Shown: positions 26,443 to 35,101 of the stretch, in pieces
How the letters are laid out: every line of letters begins with the position of its first letter
How positions within the stretch are numbered: position 1 is the first letter of the stretch
Position numbers and translations under genes: made by a program
From: Verrucomicrobiota bacterium
GTDB taxonomy: Bacteria > Verrucomicrobiota > Kiritimatiellia > SS1-B-03-39 > UBA6053
DNA length: 40,930 nucleotides
NCBI GenBank assembly: GCA_020831635.1
Contig: JAFIGC010000039.1
Location: 1 to 40,930, forward strand
Reading direction: 5' to 3'
The notes under the pieces: generated by a model
The model's database searches: none
Told to the model about the DNA's origin: nothing
What the model saw: only the letters and a program-made list of their open reading frames with translations

Positions 26443-26512
26443 ATGAAGAGAAACGCTTTTTTCTATCATCTTCCAAAGGAAGATTCCCCCAACCCCTGAA
26501 CCCTGAATTCTT

Positions 26513-29500
26513 ATGAATATCATGATCCAACACATACGAAACCTGCTTCTCACCCTGATGGGTGTGGCGACACTGTCCGCTCACGCCGATCTGAACCGCA
26601 CCAGCGCCACCCCCGTGCATGTGCTTCTCACTTTGGACAACGCCTTGTTTGATGGGGATGAGGAGGATCACAAGACCTTGATTTTGGATTTGGAATGGCG
26701 GCATGGCGTTTGGGGGGAGGTGTATGGGGTCGCACGGGACTACAACATGTCCTTTCACCGGGGGTCCGTGATCTCCGCCACCCAAAGCGGCGACGAAATC
26801 AACATTCACGTGGGCATGCGCTTCGGCAGCGACCCTTGGAAGCCCGGAGGGCAGGGGGAGTACCGCATTCGTCTCACTCGCAACGAGCAAGGGGATTATG
26901 AGGGCGAATTTGAAGGGGAATTCAATACCCGCCCGCGCTCGGGCAAGGTGAATGCACAGCTATACGCGCCCAAGGTGGCGGAGGATCATGTGCCTCTGGA
27001 GATTGGCGAGTTTCCCCGGCTGTTGTTCCGAAAAAGCGATTTGCCCGCCCTGCGCGAAAAACTCCAAACGCCCTTTGGACAAGCCGCACTGGAGCGAATG
27101 AAACGTTCCGACCATCCCGTGACCCAGGGGGTGATGTATCAACTGACGGGCGAGGTGGAATACGCGGAAAAGGCCATTGCCGAGGCGGAGCTTTACCTGG
27201 CCGGGAAATCCCGCGAGAGCGGCGCGTTTCGTCATTTGGCTCCCCTGGGCGAGCGCATGGAAGTGCTGGCGCAGGTGTACGACCTTTGTCAGGACGTGAT
27301 GAGCGACGACTACAAGGCCCGCTATCGCGCCTGGGCCGCGGACCTGAATTTCCAAATGTATTTTGCCCCCGTTTCGTTGGGCCGCACCAATTGGCATGTG
27401 GTCAGCAACCATGTCGCCGACTTGTACGCGGCCATGACCAAAACCGGGCTGGTGTTGCATGACGTGCCTTCCGAAGAACCGGCACCCCCCTTCGAACCTT
27501 TTCTGGAGGAGGTGTTGCCGCCCGCCGAAAACTTCACCCCCGCAGATGGTGTTCCGGTGGTGGACCTGACCCCCGGTCGTTCTCCGGCGAAATGGATCCA
27601 CACGGAACTGATGCGGCGCAACACCCCGGACGATCCCCGTCAGGTGTTTTACGGATTGGAGAAAGTGAACCCCCAACCCGGCACCCAAGTCAAGGTGGGC
27701 GATTTTGAGATGACCTTTCAAGAACAAATTTCCGAGACCGTGGTTGCCGATGACGACACCATTGGCGGCTTCCATGTGGGACCCTTGCTGAAGGCCGATG
27801 CCGCGGCCCGTCTGGCCGAGCCGCTCACCATGGTGTTGCACACCGTGGTTCGGGTGACCGAGCCGGGAACCTACGTGATCATCAACCCCTCCTCCCGCGC
27901 CAACCTCGCGCAGTTGTCCCTCGCCGGCCAACTGATCGACAATGAACAGGTCGTCCGCCTTGAGGAGGGCCTCTATCCCCTGACGGTCATGGTACAGTGG
28001 CGCATGAAATGGGGACATATCGCCCCCACGATTTCGAAGGCCAATGACGGGCATATCGCCAAATGGCAGCAGCAGGCGGAGAACCTGCGCTCCGATTACC
28101 AGACGCGCATGAGCGGATATCAGACCGTGCGCGACGCCTGGGAACGCAGCGGCGGGGCGGACCCCACGTACGCCCGCATGTTGCGGCTGGCCCGCTTCAC
28201 CAGCGCCCTGCACAATCAGGCGGCGGTGGGACGAGGCGGCTTCCAGGGGGAGGTGGGCACGTATTCCCTCGAGGCCATGCTGGGGCACGCCCGGTTGTGG
28301 ACCGCCTGGCGGAAGGTCATGGGCTATGACATCACGCCCGGCAATGAATACGCCGACGTGATTCCCCGCAAATTGGTCGGGGGGCCCCAGGACATCAATG
28401 GCACCACCCGCATCGGTTTGCCCTATTTTGCGGCTTTGTTTTCCGCCATCCGCCCCGAATGGCAGCCGGAGGTGCTTACCGCTTGGAACCGGGACGCGAA
28501 GGTGACGGACACCGGTTTTGGCGAGTTGTTTGGGGGGGATCTGGCCCGTACCTTTGTGAACTATCCCGCGGAGATGGACCCCGCGCCATTGGGGACGAAC
28601 CTCCCCTTGTTCTGGGAGGCCCCGGACTTTGGGTACTACGCCCTGCGCACCGGGTGGGGCGAGAAGGACTTCATTGCCCAGGTCTTCCTCAAGAGCCAGT
28701 CCATTCAGGGTTGGAACGGTCCCAATGCCGGGACCTACCGTCTACGCGGATTGGGTCAGGATTGGGCCGTGGGGCCCACCGACCGCGTTCGTCGTCGCGA
28801 ACAGGAGAACGTGGTGTTCATGCCCGAATCCGACCTCGCCGCCGGCGCACGGGGTCATCTCACCCATCTGGAACAGGGCGACAAAACCATGGTCCTGTCA
28901 GTGGATCTCAACGAGACTTACGAGCGTCAGGGACGCTACCACATCACCCGCTACGGCCAAATACGGTATTTGAACCGAAATCCCGAAACCCGGTCCGAAC
29001 CCTCGGGCATCACCGGTTCGCGTTCCATTGCCTTTGATTTCAGTGGACTGTCCGGGGCGCCCGCCCTGTACGCGGTGGTGGACCGCATCGAAGGCGGCGA
29101 GGACGAACCCCGCCTTTGGCTTTACCAGCCTCCGCTGGAACGTGGCCAAAGCGTGGCCCAAGTGGTGAAGCCCGTCGATTCCGGGTTTGTGGCTCGGTCC
29201 CGCGAAAACGGACCTTCCCTGCACGGGCGCTTCGCCCATCCCGCCTCCCCGAAAGTGAACACCAATCCGCTGTCCTACATCTATGAGAAAAACTGGGGCA
29301 ACAACCGGGGAAGACATGAGATTCAAGTGAACGCCGTGCACGTGCCGGGGACGGACCACTTTGTCTTCATTGCCACAATCACGGAGGGCGAATACCCCGA
29401 GATCACCGTCAGCGGTCAAGGCTTGGACGCAGTGTTCACCGTGGGTCGCCGGGTCATTTCCTTTGACGGGGAAAACCTGGTGCTTGGCGAAAAACCCTGA
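26513..29500 (+). CDS. Large exported toroid-type (heparinase II/III-like) protein, second copy
   Basis: A 995-residue protein with a signal peptide (cleavage near SAHA-DLNRT). A beta-sandwich N-terminal domain (about 30-155) precedes a helical region (FPRLLFRKSDLPALREKL at about 168-185) typical of heparinase/alginate-lyase-like toroids. A beta insertion (about 390-500) interrupts it. The toroid resumes (GGFQGEVGTYSLEAMLGHAR at about 575-594) and a beta-rich C-terminal half follows. In place of the usual His-rich loop it has GWNGPNAGTYRLRGLGQDWA (about 734-753), so the active site may differ or be inactive. No clear Shine-Dalgarno; ATG 26522 is an alternative start. It is followed by the DUF6259-like gene after 9 bp. 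Confidence 0.65.
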   Translation: MNIMIQHIRNLLLTLMGVATLSAHADLNRTSATPVHVLLTLDNALFDGDEEDHKTLILDLEWRHGVWGEVYGVARDYNMSFHRGSVISATQSGDEINIHVGMRFGSDPWKPGGQGEYRIRLTRNEQGDYEGEFEGEFNTRPRSGKVNAQLYAPKVAEDHVPLEIGEFPRLLFRKSDLPALREKLQTPFGQAALERMKRSDHPVTQGVMYQLTGEVEYAEKAIAEAELYLAGKSRESGAFRHLAPLGERMEVLAQVYDLCQDVMSDDYKARYRAWAADLNFQMYFAPVSLGRTNWHVVSNHVADLYAAMTKTGLVLHDVPSEEPAPPFEPFLEEVLPPAENFTPADGVPVVDLTPGRSPAKWIHTELMRRNTPDDPRQVFYGLEKVNPQPGTQVKVGDFEMTFQEQISETVVADDDTIGGFHVGPLLKADAAARLAEPLTMVLHTVVRVTEPGTYVIINPSSRANLAQLSLAGQLIDNEQVVRLEEGLYPLTVMVQWRMKWGHIAPTISKANDGHIAKWQQQAENLRSDYQTRMSGYQTVRDAWERSGGADPTYARMLRLARFTSALHNQAAVGRGGFQGEVGTYSLEAMLGHARLWTAWRKVMGYDITPGNEYADVIPRKLVGGPQDINGTTRIGLPYFAALFSAIRPEWQPEVLTAWNRDAKVTDTGFGELFGGDLARTFVNYPAEMDPAPLGTNLPLFWEAPDFGYYALRTGWGEKDFIAQVFLKSQSIQGWNGPNAGTYRLRGLGQDWAVGPTDRVRRREQENVVFMPESDLAAGARGHLTHLEQGDKTMVLSVDLNETYERQGRYHITRYGQIRYLNRNPETRSEPSGITGSRSIAFDFSGLSGAPALYAVVDRIEGGEDEPRLWLYQPPLERGQSVAQVVKPVDSGFVARSRENGPSLHGRFAHPASPKVNTNPLSYIYEKNWGNNRGRHEIQVNAVHVPGTDHFVFIATITEGEYPEITVSGQGLDAVFTVGRRVISFDGENLVLGEKP

Positions 29501-29509
29501 TCTTTCCCA

Positions 29510-31405
29510 ATGCGAGTCCCCCCCGGTGTCACTTGGCCCGACACACCCCCCTGGCGATTCAAGCTGGGGGGGGCGTGGTGCTGTCCGCTTGAGGCGGAAA
29601 GCGTATCCGACCTTGGTGGCGGACGCTGGGTGCACACCTTTCAAGCGGGAACGCAACAGGTGCGTGTCGAGACCCGGCTGATTCGGGAGGAGGCGGGCTG
29701 GCGGGGGCATCTACAGCTTTCCGGGGATCTCGACAGAATCGCCGAACTCCGCTTCCCGGAACTGCGGGTTGCCGAAATCGAACGCCACGACCATCTGTTG
29801 GTGGGACACAACTGCGGGGACGATCTGGCCAATCCCTGCATGGCCATCGAGCGGTTTTGCCGCTTGCAACGGCGTCCCCCGCCGAAAGGGCTGACCTTTG
29901 TGGCCTCCGATCCCGAACGGATGGAGGTGGCGTACCGTTATCCTGCCTTCATGTCGCAGCAACTCATGCTCCTGCACAACGAAGCCGCCAGCCTGGCAGT
30001 CTTCTGTTTTGGCAAGGACGGGGCCAGCCGCGATTTTTGCGCGGCCCGGGAAGCCGATTCCCTGCGACTTGGCGTGCGCCACTGGCCGCATGGACGGCAG
30101 TGGTCTTCCCCGGAAGTCGCGGTTTCCCACGACACCGTCGCTTGGCACGCGGCCGCGCGGCGCTACCGCAAGGAAATGAACGGGGTCGTTCGCGCCTCGC
30201 CCGCCCCCGAATGGATGCGGGAATCGTTTCATGGCTGGTTGCAGGTGATGCTTTGCCGGGAAGGGGAGGCCCCCCGGCATCGGTTCAGCGATTTGCCCGC
30301 GCTGATGCGGCAGGCCCTGGACCACGGGCTCAACGTCCTGCATATCGCGGGTTGGAGCGGAAAAGGCTTCGATACCCTCTATCCCGATTACCATCCCAAT
30401 CCCGCCCTCGGGACGGTCGAGGAACTGAGGGAGGCCATGGACGCCATCCGCGTCATGGGCGGACACGCCGTTCTCTACACCAATGGCCGTCTGGTGGATC
30501 CGGACTCCGAGTGGTACAAAAACGGCGGGCGTGACTGGATCTGTCTCGATCCGGAGGGCCAGCCGTATTGCGAAAATTGGAACACCTCCGTCGATTTTTT
30601 CGCCGCCTGTCCCTCCAGCGAATCCTGGCGGGAACAAATGGCCGGATCCATTGAGCGCATGGTCCGCGACTACGGCTGTCACGCGGTGCAGATCGACCAG
30701 TGCGCCTCCATGCCGGCGGTGAACTGTCACAACCCCGCCCACGGCCATGCACCGGCGGAAAATTTCCTGAACGGTCTCGAAGCCATGCTGAAGGAAGCCC
30801 AAAAAAGGGCCAAGGCCGTCGATCCTGATTTTTTCATTTGGTGCGAGGGACAGCACGACCGTCTGGGCGGATTTTACGATGTGGGCCAGGCCGGCGGCAC
30901 CGGACCGGGGGGATGGAGCACGCATGTGGGTCGGCCCTTTCCCGAGTTGATGCGGGCCACCTTTCCCGACCGCATCGTCGTGGGCGAAACCGACACCCTG
31001 CACCGCCTCCTGCATACCTTCGCGCAGGGCAAGGCCTTTGATGTGTTTCCCGCCACCCTCGCCGATCCCGTTCTTTCGGACTGGGTAAAGCGGCTCATCG
31101 AAGTCCGCCAGAATCTGGGCGAATACCTGATGCGGGGCAACTTTCATGCCGACGAAGGACTCAAGGTTGTAGGCGGCTGGGTCGCCCGCCACCGCAGCAA
31201 TCTCAATCCGGACCAAGAACTGCTGATCTTGCGACGCGATTTGCCCGCAGAGGCCTCCGAGCCGCTTTGGATCAAGGGGCTTGTTCCCGGCACCGCCTTT
31301 CACCCCCTGCCGGACGGGGACCTGCGTCTCGAATCGCACGGACCCTGGACCGCCTGTCACTTTCAGGGCCCCTTGGCGCTCCTGCGACTGGAGCGGGGAA
31401 CGTGA
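29510..31405 (+). CDS. DUF6259-like TIM-barrel carbohydrate-active protein
   Basis: A 631-residue protein without a signal peptide. The N-terminal 200 residues are beta-rich. From about 230 a TIM-barrel-like domain begins: WLQVMLCREGEAPRHRF, then LNVLHIAGWSGKGFD, VMGGHAVLYTNGRLVD, DYGCHAVQIDQCAS and FFIWCEGQHDRLGGFYD. The arrangement of Asp and Glu at strand ends (QIDQ, WCEGQ) is what a retaining glycosidase would show, but the catalytic residues are guesses. It matches my memory of DUF6259 proteins found in polysaccharide-utilisation clusters. No Shine-Dalgarno is obvious; it follows the second lyase-like gene by 9 bp, so coupled translation is likely. Cytoplasmic unless an unusual export route is used. 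Confidence 0.65.
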   Translation: MRVPPGVTWPDTPPWRFKLGGAWCCPLEAESVSDLGGGRWVHTFQAGTQQVRVETRLIREEAGWRGHLQLSGDLDRIAELRFPELRVAEIERHDHLLVGHNCGDDLANPCMAIERFCRLQRRPPPKGLTFVASDPERMEVAYRYPAFMSQQLMLLHNEAASLAVFCFGKDGASRDFCAAREADSLRLGVRHWPHGRQWSSPEVAVSHDTVAWHAAARRYRKEMNGVVRASPAPEWMRESFHGWLQVMLCREGEAPRHRFSDLPALMRQALDHGLNVLHIAGWSGKGFDTLYPDYHPNPALGTVEELREAMDAIRVMGGHAVLYTNGRLVDPDSEWYKNGGRDWICLDPEGQPYCENWNTSVDFFAACPSSESWREQMAGSIERMVRDYGCHAVQIDQCASMPAVNCHNPAHGHAPAENFLNGLEAMLKEAQKRAKAVDPDFFIWCEGQHDRLGGFYDVGQAGGTGPGGWSTHVGRPFPELMRATFPDRIVVGETDTLHRLLHTFAQGKAFDVFPATLADPVLSDWVKRLIEVRQNLGEYLMRGNFHADEGLKVVGGWVARHRSNLNPDQELLILRRDLPAEASEPLWIKGLVPGTAFHPLPDGDLRLESHGPWTACHFQGPLALLRLERGT

Positions 31406-31441
31406 ATCCCTTTTCTAACAAATACCCCCCAGGAATCGAAA

Positions 31442-33430
31442 ATGAAAAATTACAAATCTCTTGTCTGCACGATCACCGTTCTTCACCTGTTTGCGGGGTT
31501 ATCCGCGGTGTGGGGTGGGGAACCGCCCGAATTGTCCGCCCATCGCCTGCACCGCGCCCAACCCGATGACCCCGGGGAGATTCTCCGGGTTTCGGAGGGA
31601 ACCTTCACCTTGACCGCCGATGGTCGGGAGTCGTTTATGGGGGAGGATGACGGGGTGTTCGCCTCGCTGCGCACCGACGCGCCCAACTGGCGGTTCACCG
31701 CGCGGGTGGCCTCCGCTCCGGAAGGTAGCCCCAACCCGAAATACGGCATCGCAGTGCGCGAGGGGCTGCAAAATTGGAGCCGTGGATTGCACATGCGGTA
31801 TGACGGTTATGAAAACAACCGCTGCCTGCAATGGTTCTACCGCTATCAGGTGGGTCACGGCACCCATCACGGCACCCGGCGGGTGTACTTTTCCGGGCTG
31901 GACCGGGAGATGAAGCAAACCGAGGGCTTCTGGCTGCGCATCGAACGTCGCTATCCCGAGTTTTTCATGTGCCGCAGTTCCGATGGGGAGACTTGGATTC
32001 CCGTGGGCACCGAGCGTTCCTTCAGCCTGCTGCCCCAATCCCTGCATGTGGGGTTGATTCTCACCGCCGGTGGCGACGGGCGGCGCGAGGTCTCCGTCTC
32101 GTTTGACCAGGTGCGCTTTGAGGAAATCCAGGTGGAGGACGGCTTCACCGAGGAGATGTACGCCCCGTATGAACCTCCCGCCCCCCGCTGGGAATGGTGG
32201 GTGGCCCACACCCCGATTGAAGCGGAAGGGGACCCCCAGAATTTTTTTATCATGAAGCCCGTGGATGTGGAATGGAAGGACATCCGCGCGTTTCTCTATT
32301 CCGCCGGGTCCAAGGAGGTGGTGATCCAAAATGAAGAAGGGGTTCTGGAAAACCTGCGCTTTGAAAATGGTCCCGGCAATCTCCGCAAACCCGTGGACAT
32401 GCCGGAATGGGACGGACACTGGGTACTGCCCCCCATGGATCCCATCTATCACCAGTATGCCCAGCACGGTCTTGCGCGCGTGGGCGGGGCCGGACATCCC
32501 CGCGCCCTCGGCAACGCCCTCAAGGCTTTGGAGGAGATGACGGGGCACGAGGGACTTTCCCGCATTCCCTTTGCCGTGAGCGGCATGTCCTTTGCCGGAG
32601 GATACACCGCCACCACCGCGCGCCTCTACCCGGAACAAACCATTGCCGCAGGGGTCACCCATATCGGGCCCGCCGGCTGGGAAACCGACGATCCAAGGGT
32701 GCACAAGATCCCGCACCTCTACATCTCCGGTTCCCACGACACGACCCACCGGACGGATTTCCTGCGGGTCAGCCAGCCGGTGCGGGAACAGGGTCATCTC
32801 TGGGGATTCGCCACCCTCTGGTGGTATTACCACATCATGGGCCACACCCAATCGATGGTGCTGCCCTATTTTTACCGAATCATCGACTTGCGCTTGCCGG
32901 AGGACGCCGATCCCGTCGTGGGTCCGGTGCCCCTGCGGGAATTAAATGAGGAGGACGGATGGCTGGCGGTTCTCCCGACTTGGGAAAGCAACCACCCCCG
33001 CGTGGTCGCCTGGGACGAGGCCACCCGAGAGGAACGCCGGGGACAGTCCGGATGGTTCCCCGACGAATTCACCGCCCGGGTCTGGAGCGCCACGGTCAGC
33101 AACTGGCCCAACACCGTCATTCATTTTCCAAGGTTTGACCCCAACGACGGTTGGAGCGGGCGTCCCGGTGGTGGCCACATCCACCACCAGTTGCGGGCAG
33201 GCGAACCCTTCCGCATTCTCGCCTCGGGTCCCTTGGGCGAAGACCTGAAGGTCACCTGGTACGCGGGCTTGGAACCCCTCGAAGTGCAACGCGTTTTCCG
33301 CGACAATCCTTATCTCGTGGAAATCGGCGGACTTCCCGCCGGGCTGCATGTGCTCCATGCGATCACGGAAACCGGCGAGGGCACCGAAATCAGTCGTCCC
33401 CATCCCATCCTCGTGCACCCTGCGGAGTAA
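31442..33430 (+). CDS. Secreted two-domain protein: concanavalin-like module plus alpha/beta-hydrolase esterase
   Basis: A 662-residue protein with a signal peptide (ending about GLSAVWG-GEPP). Residues 35-235 look like a DUF1349/laminin-G-type jelly roll (FMGEDDGVFASLRTDAPNWRF cut short here; YGIAVREGLQNWSRGLHMRY), probably carbohydrate-binding. Residues 250-510 form an alpha/beta-hydrolase-like domain with a nucleophile elbow VSGMSFAGGY (about 379-388), followed by PHLYISGSHDTTHRTDF carrying an acid, and a His in HIMGHTQSM. A beta-sandwich tail (about 520-660) ends the protein. The likely job is removal of acyl esters from the polysaccharide before lyase or glycosidase attack. AGGAA precedes the ATG by about 6 bp. 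Confidence 0.7.
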   Translation: MKNYKSLVCTITVLHLFAGLSAVWGGEPPELSAHRLHRAQPDDPGEILRVSEGTFTLTADGRESFMGEDDGVFASLRTDAPNWRFTARVASAPEGSPNPKYGIAVREGLQNWSRGLHMRYDGYENNRCLQWFYRYQVGHGTHHGTRRVYFSGLDREMKQTEGFWLRIERRYPEFFMCRSSDGETWIPVGTERSFSLLPQSLHVGLILTAGGDGRREVSVSFDQVRFEEIQVEDGFTEEMYAPYEPPAPRWEWWVAHTPIEAEGDPQNFFIMKPVDVEWKDIRAFLYSAGSKEVVIQNEEGVLENLRFENGPGNLRKPVDMPEWDGHWVLPPMDPIYHQYAQHGLARVGGAGHPRALGNALKALEEMTGHEGLSRIPFAVSGMSFAGGYTATTARLYPEQTIAAGVTHIGPAGWETDDPRVHKIPHLYISGSHDTTHRTDFLRVSQPVREQGHLWGFATLWWYYHIMGHTQSMVLPYFYRIIDLRLPEDADPVVGPVPLRELNEEDGWLAVLPTWESNHPRVVAWDEATREERRGQSGWFPDEFTARVWSATVSNWPNTVIHFPRFDPNDGWSGRPGGGHIHHQLRAGEPFRILASGPLGEDLKVTWYAGLEPLEVQRVFRDNPYLVEIGGLPAGLHVLHAITETGEGTEISRPHPILVHPAE

Positions 33431-33438
33431 GCCATCCC

Positions 33439-34767
33439 ATGACGGTTCCTTTCCCCTGCCTCCGCCCCCCGCCGGAGCGGCGCTGTTTCCGCAGTGCTGT
33501 CGTTGACGCCTTGATTGACGAAACCGTGGCCCGAATTGACGATCCCGAACTGGCGTGGCTGTTCTCGAATTGTTTCCCCAACACCCTGGACACCACCGTG
33601 GACTTCGGCAGGGACAGGGAGGGGCGCCCGGACACCTTTATCATCACTGGCGACATCGACGCGATGTGGCTGCGGGACTCCACCAACCAGGTGTGGCCCT
33701 ACTTGCCGCTGATGGAGCGGGACCCGGCCCTGTGTGACATGGTCGAGGGACTGGTACGGCGGCAGGCCGCCTGCATTCTGCTCGATCCCTACGCCAACGC
33801 CTTTTACAAAGACGGCACCCGGGTCAGCAAATGGGAATCGGACATCACCGAAATGCGCCCCGGGGTGCACGAGCGCAAATACGAACTCGACAGCCTTTGC
33901 GCCTTTCTCCGCCTGTCCGCCGGACTGTATCGGCATTGTCCCGATACCGGGGTGTTTGACGACAAATGGCGCGAGGCGCTCCAACTCGTGGTCGACACGA
34001 TCCGACACGAGCAGGCGGGCCACGTCGAGGGGCCACCGGCTTACACCTTTCAACGCCGCGACAAAAATCCAACGGAAACGCTTCAGGATGGCGTGGGGTT
34101 TCCCCTGCGCCGCTGTGGCATGAGCCGCAGTCCCTTTCGTCCCTCCGACGACGCCACCATCTTCGGGTATTTGGTTCCCGCCAACGCCATGGCCGTGGTC
34201 ACCCTCCGTGCCGTGGCCGATATTCCCGCCGCCGCCTTCCTTGCCGGGGACATGAATGCCTTGGCCGACGAGATCGATCGCGCCATCCACGCCCACGGCA
34301 TCGTGGCGCATCCGGAATATGGACGCGTTTTCGCGTATGAGGTGGACGGGCGGGGATCCGTGCTCTTCATGGACGACGCCAATGTGCCCAGCCTGCTGAG
34401 TCTTCCCTATTTGGGATATGTGGACGCCGGGGACCCGGTGTACCAAAACACCCGCCGGTTGGTGCTGGGGGAGGGGAATCCATTCTTTGCCCGGGGAACC
34501 GCCGCCCGTGGAATCGGCGGACCCCACGTCGGTCCCGGATGGATCTGGCCCATGTCCCTGATCCTGCAAGGGCTGACCTCACGGGATCTCCGGGAAATCG
34601 ACGAGATTCTCCAGACCCTGAAACGAACCCACGCGGGAACCGGCTTCATGCACGAAAGTTTTTGGAAAGACGACCCCACCCGCTTCACCCGCCCCTGGTT
34701 CGCCTGGGTCAACACCCTCTTCGGCGAGTTGGTGCTGGAGTGGGTGCAAGGACCGGATGGAGATTGA
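33439..34767 (+). CDS. GH125 exo-alpha-1,6-mannosidase
   Basis: A 442-residue enzyme with strong GH125 signatures: FSNCFPNTLDTTVDF (42-56), GDIDAMWLRDSTNQVWPYL (71-89), RCGMSRSPFRPSDDAT (225-240), FMDDANVPSLLSLPYLGY and GFMHESFWKDDPTRFTRPWF near the C-terminus. Family knowledge places the catalytic acid in the RPSDDA region and the base at the Glu of MHESF. GH125 enzymes remove non-reducing-end alpha-1,6-linked mannose. No signal peptide, so it probably works in the cytoplasm on imported oligosaccharides. The start at 33439, 8 bp after the esterase gene, is chosen because upstream codons in the same frame are the shadow of that gene. This gene links the cluster to mannose-containing glycans and to ManA. 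Confidence 0.93.
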   Translation: MTVPFPCLRPPPERRCFRSAVVDALIDETVARIDDPELAWLFSNCFPNTLDTTVDFGRDREGRPDTFIITGDIDAMWLRDSTNQVWPYLPLMERDPALCDMVEGLVRRQAACILLDPYANAFYKDGTRVSKWESDITEMRPGVHERKYELDSLCAFLRLSAGLYRHCPDTGVFDDKWREALQLVVDTIRHEQAGHVEGPPAYTFQRRDKNPTETLQDGVGFPLRRCGMSRSPFRPSDDATIFGYLVPANAMAVVTLRAVADIPAAAFLAGDMNALADEIDRAIHAHGIVAHPEYGRVFAYEVDGRGSVLFMDDANVPSLLSLPYLGYVDAGDPVYQNTRRLVLGEGNPFFARGTAARGIGGPHVGPGWIWPMSLILQGLTSRDLREIDEILQTLKRTHAGTGFMHESFWKDDPTRFTRPWFAWVNTLFGELVLEWVQGPDGD

Positions 34768-34862
34768 ATGAGAAGCGTACCCAGTGAACATGGTTGTGAA
34801 ACAGTCGGTTGTTTCCGAAACCCATGCGGCGATTTCGATAAGGAGTTGCATGTATCGGGAGC

Positions 34863-35097
34863 CCCGCGAGCTTGTCTCGCGGGTGAAAGGCACCTGAGGC
34901 TAGAATGGAATCGCCTTGGGTAGCAAGAGCCCCGCGCCCTTGCGGCGCGGGTGAACGGCACTCGCGGCTTCCTTGGGTTGTGGGGAAGAAGCTACGAGTG
35001 CCGTTCACCCGCGAGGCAAGCTCGCGGGGCTCTTTGTTTATGCTCCGCAGGTTTAGCCTTAGGTCCCGTTCACCCGTGCCGCAAGGGCACGGGGGTC
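34863..35097. repeat. Variable-stem hairpin repeats, second island (four copies)
   Basis: Four copies at about 34863-34886, 34930-34954, 35004-35030 (reverse) and 35069-35096 (reverse) share CCCC, CTTG and GGTGAA, with stems GCGAG/CTCGC, GCGCC/GGCGC, GCGAG/CTCGC and GTGCC/GGCAC. The tail CTGAGGCTAGA follows the first copy and a CTAAGGCTAAA variant follows the last. The middle two are joined by a further 14-bp inverted repeat, GTGAACGGCACTCG (34951-34964 and 34995-35008). The island fills the 334-bp gap between the convergent GH125 and regulator genes; nothing else is visible there. Confidence 0.88.
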
Positions 35098-35101
35098 TTC
35101 T

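Noticed and set aside
29711-31360. 549-codon minus-strand frame over the DUF6259-like gene
   Set aside because: Antisense shadow; low-information Gly/His-rich sequence.
33310-34569. 419-codon minus-strand frame over GH125
   Set aside because: Antisense shadow of a gene with clear GH125 motifs.
34846-34893. Fifteen-codon frame with a good AAGGAG ribosome-binding site before the hairpin island
   Set aside because: Its codons are formed mainly by the first variable-stem hairpin; too short and repeat-derived to support as a gene.
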